In this document: piece after piece, positions 33,470 through 42,934 of the stretch | Layout: each line of letters begins with the position of its first letter | Position numbering within the stretch: the stretch's first letter is position 1 | Assembly: GCF_900120295.1 (NCBI RefSeq) | Contig: NZ_LT635469.1 | Span: 186,001 to 250,000 of the forward strand | DNA length: 64,000 nt | Origin: Blautia sp. Marseille-P3201T | GTDB lineage: Bacteria > Bacillota > Clostridia > Lachnospirales > Lachnospiraceae | Reading direction: 5' to 3' | Notes under the pieces: generated by a model | What the model saw: the letters and a program-made list of their open reading frames with translations, nothing else | Database searches by the model: none | What the model was told of the DNA's origin: nothing | Position numbers and translations under genes: made by a program

Positions 33470-35614
33470 ATGGATATTATACAGATTATAACTCAGGAAT
33501 TAAATGTAGAAAAATGGCAGGTAGAAGCTGCTGTTTCATTAATAGATGAGGGGAACACCATACCGTTTATTTCCCGTTACCGTAAAGAAGCAACAGGGGC
33601 TTTAAATGATGAACAGCTTCGTACTTTATTTGAACGTCTTACTTATCTGAGAAACCTGGAAGATAAGAAGAAACAGGTTCTTTCAAGTATTGAAGAGCAG
33701 GGCAAATTAACAGAGGAATTAAAGAAACAGATTTTAGAAGCCCAGACCTTGGTAGTAGTAGAAGATTTATATCGTCCGTACAGACCAAAGAGAAGAACCA
33801 GAGCTACTATTGCAAAAGAAAAAGGTTTGGAAGCATTGGCAAATATTGTGCTTCTTCAGATGACAGAGAAAAGCATTGAGGAAGAAGCAGAGGCTTTTGT
33901 TTCTGAGGAAAAAGAAGTAAAAAATGTAAAAGAGGCCATTGCCGGAGCTATGGATATTGTGGCAGAAAGTATTTCTGATGAAGCAGATTACCGTATGCGT
34001 ATTCGTGAAATGACAATGAAACAGGGACAACTTATTTCCACTGCTAAAAAACCAGAAGAAACAACGGTTTATGAGATGTATTATGACTATGAAGAACCTG
34101 TATCAAAGGTGGCCGGACATAGAATTCTGGCTATTAATCGAGGAGAAAAAGAAAAAATTCTGACTGTGAAAGTTTCAGCACCGGAGGAAGATATTCTTCG
34201 CTATCTGGAAAAGCAGGTAATTACAAAAGAGAATAAAAATACTTCTCCTGTGTTGAAAGCGGCAGTAGAAGACAGTTACAGACGTCTGATTGCGCCGGCT
34301 ATTGAAAGGGAAATCAGAAATGATTTGACAGAAAAAGCAGAGGACGGGGCAATTAAAGTATTTAAGAAAAATCTGGAACAGCTTTTAATGCAGCCTCCAA
34401 TTGTAGGTCAGGTTGTATTGGGATGGGACCCTGCTTTCCGTACAGGATGTAAACTCGCAGTTGTTGACGCTACAGGAAAAGTACTGGATACAACCGTTAT
34501 TTATCCTACTGCTCCGACTACACCGGCGAAAATTGCAGCAGCAAAAGAGACTTTAAAGAAGCTTATTGAGAAATATAATATTACGCTGTTTTCTGTTGGG
34601 AATGGTACTGCCAGCAGGGAGTCTGAGCAGATAATCGTAGAACTTTTAAAGGAAATTCCACAGAAGGTGCAGTATGTTATTACGAATGAAGCAGGTGCTT
34701 CTGTTTATTCCGCAAGTAAACTGGCAACAGAAGAATTCCCGAATTTTGATGTAGGACAGAGAAGTGCAGCATCTATTGCAAGAAGATTGCAGGATCCATT
34801 GGCAGAGTTAGTTAAAATTGATCCAAAATCCATTGGAGTTGGTCAGTATCAGCATGATATGAACCAGAAAAAACTTGGAGAAGCTCTTTCCGGTGTAGTA
34901 GAAGACTGTGTAAACAAAGTTGGTGTAGACTTAAATACAGCTTCAGTTTCTCTTCTGGAATATGTATCCGGTATCAGCAAAGCCATTGCGAAAAATATTG
35001 TTATTTACCGAGAAGAAAATGGAGAATTTAAAGATAGAAAAGAACTTTTAAAAGTCGCAAAATTAGGACCAAAAGCCTTTGAACAGTGCGCCGGTTTCCT
35101 GCGTATTCGTGGAGGTAAAAATCCTCTGGATGCTACCAGTGTGCATCCGGAAAGTTACTCTGCAGCAGAGAAATTCTTAGAAAGTATGGGAATGAAATCA
35201 GAAGATATTTTCAATGGGCAGCAAGTGTACTTTGTAAAAGATTATGCACAGCAGGCAGCAAAACTGGGTGTTGGGGAAATGACATTAAGAGATATTGTCA
35301 AAGAGCTGACAAAACCGGGACGCGACCCACGTGAAGAAATGCCCAAGCCAATTCTTCGTACCGATGTTTTAGATATGAAAGATTTAAAAGAAGGAATGGT
35401 ATTAAAGGGAACTGTTCGAAATGTCATTGATTTCGGAGCATTTGTAGATATCGGTGTACATCAGGACGGTTTGGTGCATATTTCCGAAATGACAGAACGT
35501 TACATTAAACATCCTCTGGAAGCAGTAAGTGTCGGTGATGTAGTAGACGTTAAAGTTCTGGGTGTTGATATGAAGAAAAAGAGAATTTCCCTTACTATGA
35601 AAGGGATTAAATAA
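33470..35614 (+). CDS. tex: RNA-binding protein Tex
   Basis: 714 residues, full length. N-terminal Tex domain (VEKWQVEAAVSLIDEGNTIPFISRYRKEATG, shown here only as the family opening around residues 15-45), YqgF/RNase H-like domain (GWDPAFRTGCKLAVVD), helix-hairpin-helix repeats, and a C-terminal S1 RNA-binding domain (GMVLKGTVRNVIDFGAFVDI). Spt6-like factor acting on transcription and RNA, often essential or important for stress. Followed 18 bases later by the aminopeptidase gene. Confidence 0.95.
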   Translation: MDIIQIITQELNVEKWQVEAAVSLIDEGNTIPFISRYRKEATGALNDEQLRTLFERLTYLRNLEDKKKQVLSSIEEQGKLTEELKKQILEAQTLVVVEDLYRPYRPKRRTRATIAKEKGLEALANIVLLQMTEKSIEEEAEAFVSEEKEVKNVKEAIAGAMDIVAESISDEADYRMRIREMTMKQGQLISTAKKPEETTVYEMYYDYEEPVSKVAGHRILAINRGEKEKILTVKVSAPEEDILRYLEKQVITKENKNTSPVLKAAVEDSYRRLIAPAIEREIRNDLTEKAEDGAIKVFKKNLEQLLMQPPIVGQVVLGWDPAFRTGCKLAVVDATGKVLDTTVIYPTAPTTPAKIAAAKETLKKLIEKYNITLFSVGNGTASRESEQIIVELLKEIPQKVQYVITNEAGASVYSASKLATEEFPNFDVGQRSAASIARRLQDPLAELVKIDPKSIGVGQYQHDMNQKKLGEALSGVVEDCVNKVGVDLNTASVSLLEYVSGISKAIAKNIVIYREENGEFKDRKELLKVAKLGPKAFEQCAGFLRIRGGKNPLDATSVHPESYSAAEKFLESMGMKSEDIFNGQQVYFVKDYAQQAAKLGVGEMTLRDIVKELTKPGRDPREEMPKPILRTDVLDMKDLKEGMVLKGTVRNVIDFGAFVDIGVHQDGLVHISEMTERYIKHPLEAVSVGDVVDVKVLGVDMKKKRISLTMKGIK

Positions 35615-35632
35615 AGAAAGGAAGCGCTTAAC

Positions 35633-37438
35633 ATGAACGTTAATCAGGAACGAATTGCAAAATTGCAGGAAAAAATGCAGGCGGCAGATATGGATATGTA
35701 TCTGGTGCCTACAGCAGATTTTCACCAGTCAGAATATGTAGGAACTTATTTTAAGGTAAGAGCATGGTTATCCGGATTTTCCGGTTCTGCGGGAACTCTT
35801 CTTGTTACAAAAGATAATGCTTATCTTTGGACTGATGGAAGATACTTTATTCAAGCAGCAAAACAGCTGGAAGGTACAGGGGTAACTCTTATGAAAATGG
35901 GGGAAGAAGGTGTTCCCACTGTAGAAGAATTTATTCAAGAAAACTTACCAATGCATGGCTGTCTGGGATGTGACGGAAGAACGATTCATGTGGCAGAAGG
36001 AAAAGATTTTGAAAATCTGGCGAATAAAAAAGAAGGCAGATTTGAGTATGAAGATGATTTGGCAGGAGAAATTTGGACAGACAGACCAGAGATGTCAAAA
36101 GAACCTGTCTATACTTTAGACGTAAAATATGCAGGAAAATCCAGAGAAGAAAAAATTCAAGATGTAAGAACTGCCATGCAGGAAGCAGGAGCAAATGTCC
36201 ACATTATCAGCAGTATGGACGATATTGTGTGGCTTCTGAATATCCGTGGAAATGATATTATTTACAATCCGGTAGTGATGTCTTATGTAATGGTGACTAT
36301 GGAGCAGGTTCACTTCTATGTACAGCAGGAAGCAGTATCTGCACAGGTAAGAGCAGAACTGGAAAAAGCAGGAGTAGTACTTCATGATTATTTTTCAATT
36401 TACGAAGATGTAAAAGCATTGGCAGCTGACAGCAATGTGATGATAGAAGATGCATGTACAAATTATACCTTGTATAAAAATATTCCGGCAAATGTTACTG
36501 TTACTTTTAAAAGTAATCCGGCAGCCATTATGAAAGGCTGTAAAAACGAAGTAGAGATGGAGAATATCAGAATTGCTCATATTAAAGATGCCAAGGCAAT
36601 GTGCAGATTTATCTACTGGTTTAAAAATAATGTAAAGAGCGGGGAAATTACAGAGTATAGTGCTGCAGAGAAAAGTCTTGAATTTAGAAAAGAGGATCCG
36701 GACTGTCTGGATTTAAGTTTTGAAACAATCTGCGCTTACGAGGCAAATGCGGCAATGTGCCACTATGCACCTACAGAAACAGAATACGCAAAGGTAGAGC
36801 CAAAAGGTTTCTTCCTCATTGACTCCGGCGCTCAGTACTGGCAGGGAACAACAGATATTACAAGAACCATTGCAGCAGGAGAACTGACACAGGAACAGAA
36901 AGAAAACTTTACGCTGGTACTTCAGGGCCACATCCGCCTTGCTATGGCAAAATTCCAGTACGGATGCAGCGGCGCCAATTTAGACGTATTGGCAAGAGGT
37001 CCTCTCTGGGAAAGAGCCATGGATTTTAACCATGGAACAGGACATGGTGTGGGATATTTGCTGAACGTTCATGAAGGCCCTCAGAATATCAACTGGAGAA
37101 TGCGCGCTAACGGAAGACGTGGAAACACAACACCTTTGGAAGAAGGCATGCTTACATCAGATGAACCGGGTCTGTATTTAGAAGGAAAATATGGTATTCG
37201 TACAGAAAATCTTCTTCTCTGCCAAAAAGCAGAAAAGAATGGATACGGACAGTTTATGGAATTCGAAAATATGACATGGGTTCCTTATGAAAGAGAAGCA
37301 ATTTTACCGGAAATGCTCACAAAATCAGAGTTGGCATGGCTGAATGCATACCATCAGAAAGTGTATGAAATTGTAGGACCAATGCTTTGTGAAGAAGAGC
37401 GTCAATGGCTGAAAGAGGTAACAGCTGAAATTAAGTAA
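35633..37438 (+). CDS. pepP: Xaa-Pro aminopeptidase (M24B)
   Basis: 601 residues, the long form with two creatinase-type N-terminal domains and a C-terminal pita-bread metallopeptidase. Metal ligands are in LIDSGAQYWQGTTDITRT (two Asp), GTGHGVGYLLNVHEGP (His), SDEPGLY (Glu) and RTENLL (Glu). Removes N-terminal residues preceding proline; cytosolic. The gene lies between tex and a MarR gene with short gaps, so probably one operon. Confidence 0.93.
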   Translation: MNVNQERIAKLQEKMQAADMDMYLVPTADFHQSEYVGTYFKVRAWLSGFSGSAGTLLVTKDNAYLWTDGRYFIQAAKQLEGTGVTLMKMGEEGVPTVEEFIQENLPMHGCLGCDGRTIHVAEGKDFENLANKKEGRFEYEDDLAGEIWTDRPEMSKEPVYTLDVKYAGKSREEKIQDVRTAMQEAGANVHIISSMDDIVWLLNIRGNDIIYNPVVMSYVMVTMEQVHFYVQQEAVSAQVRAELEKAGVVLHDYFSIYEDVKALAADSNVMIEDACTNYTLYKNIPANVTVTFKSNPAAIMKGCKNEVEMENIRIAHIKDAKAMCRFIYWFKNNVKSGEITEYSAAEKSLEFRKEDPDCLDLSFETICAYEANAAMCHYAPTETEYAKVEPKGFFLIDSGAQYWQGTTDITRTIAAGELTQEQKENFTLVLQGHIRLAMAKFQYGCSGANLDVLARGPLWERAMDFNHGTGHGVGYLLNVHEGPQNINWRMRANGRRGNTTPLEEGMLTSDEPGLYLEGKYGIRTENLLLCQKAEKNGYGQFMEFENMTWVPYEREAILPEMLTKSELAWLNAYHQKVYEIVGPMLCEEERQWLKEVTAEIK

Positions 37439-37449
37439 AGGAAAAGAAT

Positions 37450-37890
37450 ATGAAGAGCCACAAGGAAGATACAGGGAGATTGATTAATATAGTTTCTCAT
37501 CAGTTAAAGAGGAAAATTACGCTTTCTTCGGATGATAGATGTGGACTTACTAACATGCAGAACAGGGTGCTTCATTTTATTCTACTCAGGACTTTAGAAG
37601 TTCCGGTTTATCAGAAAGATATTGAAAAAGAATTTGATATACGGAAGTCAACAGCAACGGAAATTTTAAAGCTCATGGAGAAAAATGGTTTTATTTACAG
37701 GGAGTGTTCTAAGGAAGATGCCCGAATGAAAGAAATTATTCCCACAGAAAAAGCATTGACCATGCAAAAAGAAGTTGTAAGGAACATTCAAAGGGTGGAA
37801 GAAAAGTTAAAAGAGGGAATACCTCCCTGTGAATATCAGGTTTGTATTGATGTTCTGAAAAAAATGATAGAAAATTTAATGGATGAATAG
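37450..37890 (+). CDS. MarR-family regulator
   Basis: 146 residues. Winged helix with VPVYQKDIEKEFDIRKSTATEILKLMEKNGF as recognition region and RECSKEDARMKEIIPTEKA as the wing. Starts 12 bases after the aminopeptidase stop. Ligand and targets unknown; the operon partners upstream are its likely context. Confidence 0.85.
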   Translation: MKSHKEDTGRLINIVSHQLKRKITLSSDDRCGLTNMQNRVLHFILLRTLEVPVYQKDIEKEFDIRKSTATEILKLMEKNGFIYRECSKEDARMKEIIPTEKALTMQKEVVRNIQRVEEKLKEGIPPCEYQVCIDVLKKMIENLMDE

Positions 37891-37970
37891 TAAGTTCCTG
37901 ATGATTTTTGTCATTTTAAGAGGTATAATAAAGATACATTTAGATTTCAAATGTCAAAGGAGAGAATACC

Positions 37971-39263
37971 ATGAAACAGGATATGATTGTAATTCTGGAT
38001 TTAGGCAGCACTGAAAATACAGTAATTGCCAGAGAAATTCGAGAACTGGGTGTGTACAGTGAAATTCATCCCCATGATATTACAGTGGAAGAACTTCAGG
38101 CACTGGATAATGTAAAAGGTATTATTTTAAATGGTGGTGAAAACAGAGTTGTAGATGGTGTGGAAGTAGAAGTAAGACCTGAACTTTATACTTTAGGATA
38201 TCCTATGATTTCTGTTGACTATCCGGCTTCAAAATGTGAAAAACAGTTTAAAGAACTCCCTGATAAGGAAATTTTAAAACAGTTTGTATTTGAAGAATGT
38301 AAGGCAGAAGCAAACTGGAATATGAAAAATTTTATCGAAGATCAGGTAGAACTTATCCGCAAACAGGTAGGTGATAGAAAGGTTTTACTGGCATTATCCG
38401 GTGGTGTGGACTCTTCTGTTGTAGCTGCTATGTTGATCAAAGCCATTGGACAGCAGCTTGTATGTGTTCATGTAAATCATGGTTTAATGCGTAAAAATGA
38501 GTCTGAAAGTGTTGTGAAAATCTTTAGAGACGAGCTTCACGCAAATCTGATTTATGTAGATGCCACAGAAAGATTTTTAGGAAAATTGGAAAATGTAGCT
38601 GATCCGGAAGAAAAACGTAAAATCATCGGCGGTGAATTCATTCGTGTATTTGAGGAAGAAGCCAGAAAACTGGAAGGTATTGATTTCTTAGGTCAGGGAA
38701 CGATTTATCCAGATATTATTGAAAGCGGAACAAAGACAGCGAAATGCGTGAAGTCCCATCATAACGTAGGCGGTCTGCCGGAAGACTTACAGTTTGAATT
38801 GGTAGAACCTTTGAAACAGCTTTTTAAAGATGAAGTTCGTGCCTGCGGTATTGAACTGGGCTTGCCTCACGATATGGTTTATCGTCAGCCATTCCCGGGA
38901 CCGGGACTTGGCGTAAGATGCCTCGGCGCAATTACAAGAGACAGACTGGAAGCCGTAAGAGAGTCTGACGCAATTTTAAGAGAAGAATTTGCAAAAGCAG
39001 GTCTGGATAAGAAAGTTTGGCAGTATTTTACAGTTGTGCCGGACTTTAAAGCTGTTGGAGTAAGAGATAATGCAAGAAGCATGGGGTATATGGTAGTAAT
39101 TCGTGCCGTTAATACCATTGATGCCATGACGGCAAGCATTGAAAGAGTTGATTATGAGGTTCTGGAAAAAATCTGCGCCAGAATTACAGCGGAAGTTCCA
39201 AGTGTAAGCAGAGTGTGTTATGAGCTTACACCGAAGCCGGTGGCGACCATAGAATTCGAATAA
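37971..39263 (+). CDS. guaA: GMP synthase with shrunken, inactive glutaminase domain
   Basis: 430 residues against about 510-525 for normal GuaA. The ATP-pyrophosphatase half is intact: LSGGVDSSVV (residues 143-151), IKxHHNVGGLPED-type segment and FPGPGLGVRCLG, with the dimerisation end KPVATIEFE. The N-terminal glutamine amidotransferase is cut to about 100 residues: the nucleophile motif normally GICYG reads SVDYP (Asp at residue 83) and the segment with the catalytic His-Glu pair is missing, while the boundary ILKQFVFEECKAEANW is conserved. It should aminate XMP with free ammonia, or work with a separate glutaminase. Reading frame is clean, so this is not a recent pseudogene. Confidence 0.85.
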   Translation: MKQDMIVILDLGSTENTVIAREIRELGVYSEIHPHDITVEELQALDNVKGIILNGGENRVVDGVEVEVRPELYTLGYPMISVDYPASKCEKQFKELPDKEILKQFVFEECKAEANWNMKNFIEDQVELIRKQVGDRKVLLALSGGVDSSVVAAMLIKAIGQQLVCVHVNHGLMRKNESESVVKIFRDELHANLIYVDATERFLGKLENVADPEEKRKIIGGEFIRVFEEEARKLEGIDFLGQGTIYPDIIESGTKTAKCVKSHHNVGGLPEDLQFELVEPLKQLFKDEVRACGIELGLPHDMVYRQPFPGPGLGVRCLGAITRDRLEAVRESDAILREEFAKAGLDKKVWQYFTVVPDFKAVGVRDNARSMGYMVVIRAVNTIDAMTASIERVDYEVLEKICARITAEVPSVSRVCYELTPKPVATIEFE

Positions 39264-39437
39264 GTTGGAGTATCGTAAAAAGCCAGTGTTTATGCGGGTT
39301 TGCGGCACTTCAAGAAGTCTTTTGATAACAAATTGATAACAGTTGCATAAGAGCCATTATTCTTGTAATCCGGTGGTTTTATGGTTAGAGAATGATTGAC
39401 AGGCGTTTGTGCAACAAATAAATCCATATTATAAACT

Positions 39438-39483
39438 AAGCCCTTAGCTGTGGGTATGAAACTCATGGCTAAGGGCTTTTTGT
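39438..39483 (+). terminator. Terminator in the debris region after guaA
   Basis: AAGCCCTTAGC pairs with GCTAAGGGCTT around a 19-base loop with extra pairing, then TTTTT. The preceding stretch (39264-39437) has no gene; it shows two TTGATAAC direct repeats at 39322 and 39333. Confidence 0.75.
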
Positions 39484-39488
39484 CGTCT

Positions 39489-39840
39489 TTATTTATCTGG
39501 TTTGAGTTGGTCTTTGAACATTTCAACTAAAGCGTCACTAAGTTCCTGTGATGGCACTTTCGCCCATCTCTGTGTGGTATCGAACTTTGGATAGTGGTAA
39601 CGCCAGTTATCGTATTCTTCCTTACTGATTTCTTCGGAAGATAACTTGTCCGCCTGTTCTTTCCAAGCATAGAGCATTTTCAGTAGTTCGTGAGCGTCTT
39701 TCCCTTTGTCCTTGTTGACTTTCAGACAGACTTCTCCGTCTGCTTCGCTGACAGTCAGACCATATAAATCTTCAAGAGTAAACAAAGTATGCATCAGTCC
39801 GATATAGCTGTCAATGTCGGGTACATCGAGGGCATGAGGG
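39489..39840 (-). pseudogene. C-terminal remnant of an unidentified mobile-element protein
   Basis: The last ~115 codons of a gene read on the minus strand (ending SQELSDALVEMFKDQLKPDK). The composition, acidic and helical with EEYDNWRYHYPKFDTTQRWA, looks like the end of a larger conjugative-element protein. Around 39840 the sequence switches to an IS66 transposase tail on the plus strand, so the minus frame continuing to 40010 beyond this is an antisense shadow. The parent family was not recognised with confidence. Confidence 0.5.
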
Positions 39841-39850
39841 GAAACATCAA

Positions 39851-40018
39851 GTAGAGATGGCCAAGGCAAATGGAGTAAATGTCTATCACTATTTAACCTA
39901 TCTTCTGGAAAAGCTGCTAGATGATAGTATGAGTGACAATGAATTAGATCAACTTGCTCCATGGAATGAAAAGGTAAAAGCTGAGATAGGGCGTCGAGCA
40001 GAAAACTCAAATCAATAA
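39851..40018 (+). pseudogene. IS66-family transposase, C-terminal fragment
   Basis: 55 codons reading EMAKANGVNVYHYLTYLLEKL then MSDNELDQLAPWNE, the typical end of IS66 TnpC transposases. The 5' part of the gene is gone; the join is at about 39840-39850. Confidence 0.8.
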
Positions 40019-40043
40019 TAAATCATATGTGAATTATCAAGGT

Positions 40044-40077
40044 ATTCCGGTTGCTGAAAAGTAGCCGGATATTTTTC
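40044..40077 (+). terminator. Possible terminator behind the IS66 fragment
   Basis: ATTCCGG and CCGGATAT arms with further imperfect pairing, then a T run. Weak but well placed at the end of the IS remnant. Confidence 0.4.
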
Positions 40078-40097
40078 TATCAACGGCTGAAATCTAA

Positions 40098-40748
40098 GCG
40101 CTTACCAAGTATCAAAAAATCATTGCAGATGCCGGATATGAAAGCGAAGAGAATTATGTGTTCCTGGATCAAAATCAGCAGCTGTCATTTATTAAACCAT
40201 CGAATTATGAAATATCAAAAATGAGAATTTATAAAAATGACATTGGCCGTATAGAAAATATGGATTACGATAAAAAAAGTGATTCTTATATTTGTAAAAG
40301 TGGGAAACAGCTGTCGTTTACACATGTCCGACGTTCTAAATCTAAAACCGGATATGTCAGTGAAAAAACCATTTATCGATGTGAGGAATGTAAAGATTGC
40401 CCTTACAAGAAAGAATGTATCAAAGGGAACAACTGTAAAACACCAATAGAAGAACGAAACAAAGTCCTTTCTGTAGCAAAAACATTTCTGAAATATCGGG
40501 AAGAAGATTTGGAACGAATTCTTTCTGACGAAGGAATTCTTCTCAGAATCAACAGAAGCATCCAGGCAGAGGGATCTTTTGGTGAGATGAAAAAGGATAT
40601 GCTGTTTCGCAGATATTTGAGTCGTGGCACATCAAATGTTCTTGCCGAAAGTGTTTTGCTTGCAATGGCAAAAAATGTAAACAAACTTCATAACAAGATA
40701 CAAAAAGGGAAAACAGGAACACATTTATTTCTTTTGAAGAGTGCATAA
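40098..40748 (+). pseudogene. IS1182-type transposase, C-terminal part
   Basis: 217 codons of a DDE transposase: IIADAGYESEENY at the start (the usual end of the catalytic core's middle), cysteine-rich CEECKDCPYKKECIKG zinc-like motif, and RSIQAEGSFGEMKKDM with the catalytic Glu region. The N-terminal half is missing and an in-frame TAA at 40095 lies in what should be continuous sequence, so it is dead. An ATG-less frame begins formally at 40158. Confidence 0.85.
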
Positions 40749-41059
40749 ATTTAGAAAATCCAAAATTTTTTAAAACTCCGATTTTGGACTGTATTAAAGT
40801 ATGGCTTTTTTACGAAAAAGCTGCCATTTCAGTAGAAACAGAGCAACTATATAGAAAAAATCAAGAAAAAGGAAGCTGCCGCTTCACGATTTACTAATCG
40901 TTAAAGCGACAGCCCCGTAAAATTTTTCTTAAAACTTACAAAAAAAATTTGGCAAACCCGAAAAATTCGGAGTAAAATGGTTCTTCTGTAATTATTCATT
41001 TTGAGTTTCCAATGGAATTATTTTTGTGATAAGATATTGGTATTAAATAAAGGTGGTAA
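40749..41059. other. Gap between IS fragments
   Basis: 310 bases, AT-rich, no gene. It probably holds the right end of the IS1182-type element and contains a terminator-like hairpin on the minus strand at 40864-40916. No clear terminal inverted repeats could be matched by eye. Confidence 0.5.
40864..40916 (-). terminator. Terminator-like hairpin of the GGAGCTGTCGC family
   Basis: Read on the minus strand: GGGGCTGTCGCTTTAACGATT pairs with AATCGTGAAGCGGCAGCTTCC, followed by TTTTTC. Close relative of the hpf terminator at 25081. Confidence 0.7.
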
Positions 41060-41203
41060 ATGATAATGAATGATTCGTTGAAGTCAGATATGTTTTTCCT
41101 AAGTGAATTGTTGTTAATTACATCTGTTGGACATGATGGTCGATCTATTCATATTAAAATGCCATTCAAAACACATTCTTCCAAATGTCCAGAGTGTAGT
41201 TGA
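41060..41203 (+). pseudogene. ISL3-type transposase, N-terminal fragment
   Basis: 47 codons behind an AGGTGG site, ending SSKCPECS then TGA. The pattern (short leader, then a CPxC half of a zinc finger) is that of the ISL3 transposase N-terminus. The remainder is absent. Small and therefore moderately certain. Confidence 0.5.
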
Positions 41204-41220
41204 ACCATTTATCCCTGTGT

Positions 41221-41249
41221 TTGTAGTTTTAATTTTTATATGTTATACT
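41221..41249 (+). promoter_or_regulatory. Promoter of the AAA-ATPase gene
   Basis: TTGTAG (41221-41226), 17-base spacer, TATACT (41244-41249), 45 bases before the start; GGAAGGGGG ribosome site at 41278. Confidence 0.5.
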
Positions 41250-41294
41250 TATATCATAAATATCTTTATTTTGTAATGGAAGGGGGAACATCCA

Positions 41295-42881
41295 ATGGGA
41301 AGATTTGTGAATCCGGGAAATGAAGCATTTCAGGTTGCGTTAAATTCGGAAATATATGTAGATAAAACTGGACTAATTGAATATACAAATCGTGTAATGG
41401 ATACAAAACAGGCTTTAATATGTAATAGTCGTCCCCGTAGGTTTGGTAAATCTACAACAGCAGATATGCTGACTGCGTATTATAGTTGTGGATGTGATTC
41501 GGAGCAGATGTTTGCCAAAACAGAAATTGGCAAAGCAGAAGATTTTAAAAAATATCTTAATAAATTTGACGTAATAAGGTTGGACATTCAATGGTTTCTA
41601 GCACTTTCCAAACCGATAAATACTATAGTAGATAAAATAGAAGAGAGTGTTATTAAAGAATTGAGGGAGTATTATCCCAATGAATTACAGAATATGAACC
41701 CTTCATTGGCAGAGGTACTTAGTAGTATTAATGAATTCACAGGTAAAAAATTTATTATTATTATTGATGAGTGGGATGTGCTGGTTCGTGATGAAGCTGA
41801 AGATATGAAAGTCCAAACTTTATATATTGATTTCCTTAGAACTTTATTCAAAGGAAATCATCCAACAGAATTTTTACATCTTGCTTATTTGACAGGCATT
41901 CTTCCAATGAAAAAAATTAAAACACAGTCTGCATTGAATAATTTTGAGGAATTTACAATGCTGGAACCTGATATGTTGTCTTCTTTTATAGGTTTCACAG
42001 AAAGCGAAGTACAAAAACTTTGTATTCGTTACAATAGAAACTTTGAAGATGTTAAGCGTTGGTATGATGGATATGTATTAGGAGAATATCATGTATATAA
42101 TCCTAAGGCAGTCGTTAGCGTAATGGAGCGAGGGGTATTCCGAAGTTATTGGTCAAAAACGGGAACTTATGAGTCTATTTTGCCACTTATTAATATGAAT
42201 TTTGACGGATTAAAAACTGCAATTATTCAAATGATTTCGGGGACAATGGTAAGAGTTAACATCAACACGTTTCAGAACGATATGGTATCTTTTAAGAACA
42301 AAGATGATGTAATTACCCTATTAATTCATCTTGGTTATTTAGCTTATGATTGGAAGAAAAAGGCAGCATATATTCCTAATGAGGAAATTCGCCAGGAATT
42401 TTTGCTGGCGACTCAAGAGGAAAGGTGGAACGAGTTAATAGATTTCCAAAGAGAATCAAAAAAATTATTGGAGGCTACTTTGGATATGGATTGTGAGACA
42501 GTTGCAGAGGGAATTGAAAAAATTCACACACAATTTGCATCTACTATTCAGTATAATGACGAAAATTCTCTTAGTAGTGTACTTACAATTGCATATTTGT
42601 CAGCAATGGAATATTATTTTATACCAATAAGGGAAATGCCAACAGGAAGAGGCTTTGCAGATTATGTATTTCTGCCAAAACCAGAATATTCGGGTGAAAT
42701 GCCAGCCTTACTTGTAGAACTGAAATGGAATAAAAAGGTTGTGACAGCATTGCAGCAAATTAAGGATAAACAATATGTGCAGGCAGTTTCTAATTATACA
42801 GGAAATATTTTATTGGTCGCAATTGCATACAATAAAAAGAGCAAAGAGCATGAGTGTATAATTGAAGAATGTCAACTTTAA
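41295..42881 (+). CDS. AAA-ATPase-like / PD-(D/E)XK nuclease-like protein
   Basis: 528 residues of the large family common in Lachnospiraceae and Bacteroidetes (AAA-ATPase_like plus PDDEXK_9). The N-terminal part has NPGNEAFQVALNSEIYVDKTGLI and the Walker A-like SRPRRFGKSTTADML, then FIIIIDEWDVL as Walker B. The C-terminal part has GRGFADYVFLPKP and LLVELKWNKKVVTALQQI, the D...ExK nuclease-like core. The gene is intact and has its own promoter, but sits at the end of a field of dead insertion sequences, so it is probably accessory cargo. Biological role is not established for the family. Confidence 0.82.
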   Translation: MGRFVNPGNEAFQVALNSEIYVDKTGLIEYTNRVMDTKQALICNSRPRRFGKSTTADMLTAYYSCGCDSEQMFAKTEIGKAEDFKKYLNKFDVIRLDIQWFLALSKPINTIVDKIEESVIKELREYYPNELQNMNPSLAEVLSSINEFTGKKFIIIIDEWDVLVRDEAEDMKVQTLYIDFLRTLFKGNHPTEFLHLAYLTGILPMKKIKTQSALNNFEEFTMLEPDMLSSFIGFTESEVQKLCIRYNRNFEDVKRWYDGYVLGEYHVYNPKAVVSVMERGVFRSYWSKTGTYESILPLINMNFDGLKTAIIQMISGTMVRVNINTFQNDMVSFKNKDDVITLLIHLGYLAYDWKKKAAYIPNEEIRQEFLLATQEERWNELIDFQRESKKLLEATLDMDCETVAEGIEKIHTQFASTIQYNDENSLSSVLTIAYLSAMEYYFIPIREMPTGRGFADYVFLPKPEYSGEMPALLVELKWNKKVVTALQQIKDKQYVQAVSNYTGNILLVAIAYNKKSKEHECIIEECQL

Positions 42882-42887
42882 AAGCTA

Positions 42888-42934
42888 AAAAACAAGAGGA
42901 TTACAGTATGTTTTGCCATAATCCTCTTGTTTTT
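42888..42934. terminator. Bidirectional terminator between convergent genes
   Basis: Perfect 16-base arms (AAAAACAAGAGGATTA / TAATCCTCTTGTTTTT) around a 15-base loop, serving both the AAA-ATPase gene and the histidine kinase gene. Confidence 0.92.

Noticed and set aside
37891-37970. Purine riboswitch before guaA
   Set aside because: The 80-base gap lacks the paired arms of the purine aptamer; a TATAAT at 37924 has no convincing -35 either.
39322-39340. Two TTGATAAC direct repeats after guaA as an integrase att site
   Set aside because: No matching copy was found at the other side of the debris and no integrase gene is present; kept only as a remark.
39841-40010. N-terminal part of the 173-codon minus-strand frame
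   Set aside because: This part is antisense to a clear IS66 transposase tail on the plus strand; only the downstream ~115 codons look genuine.
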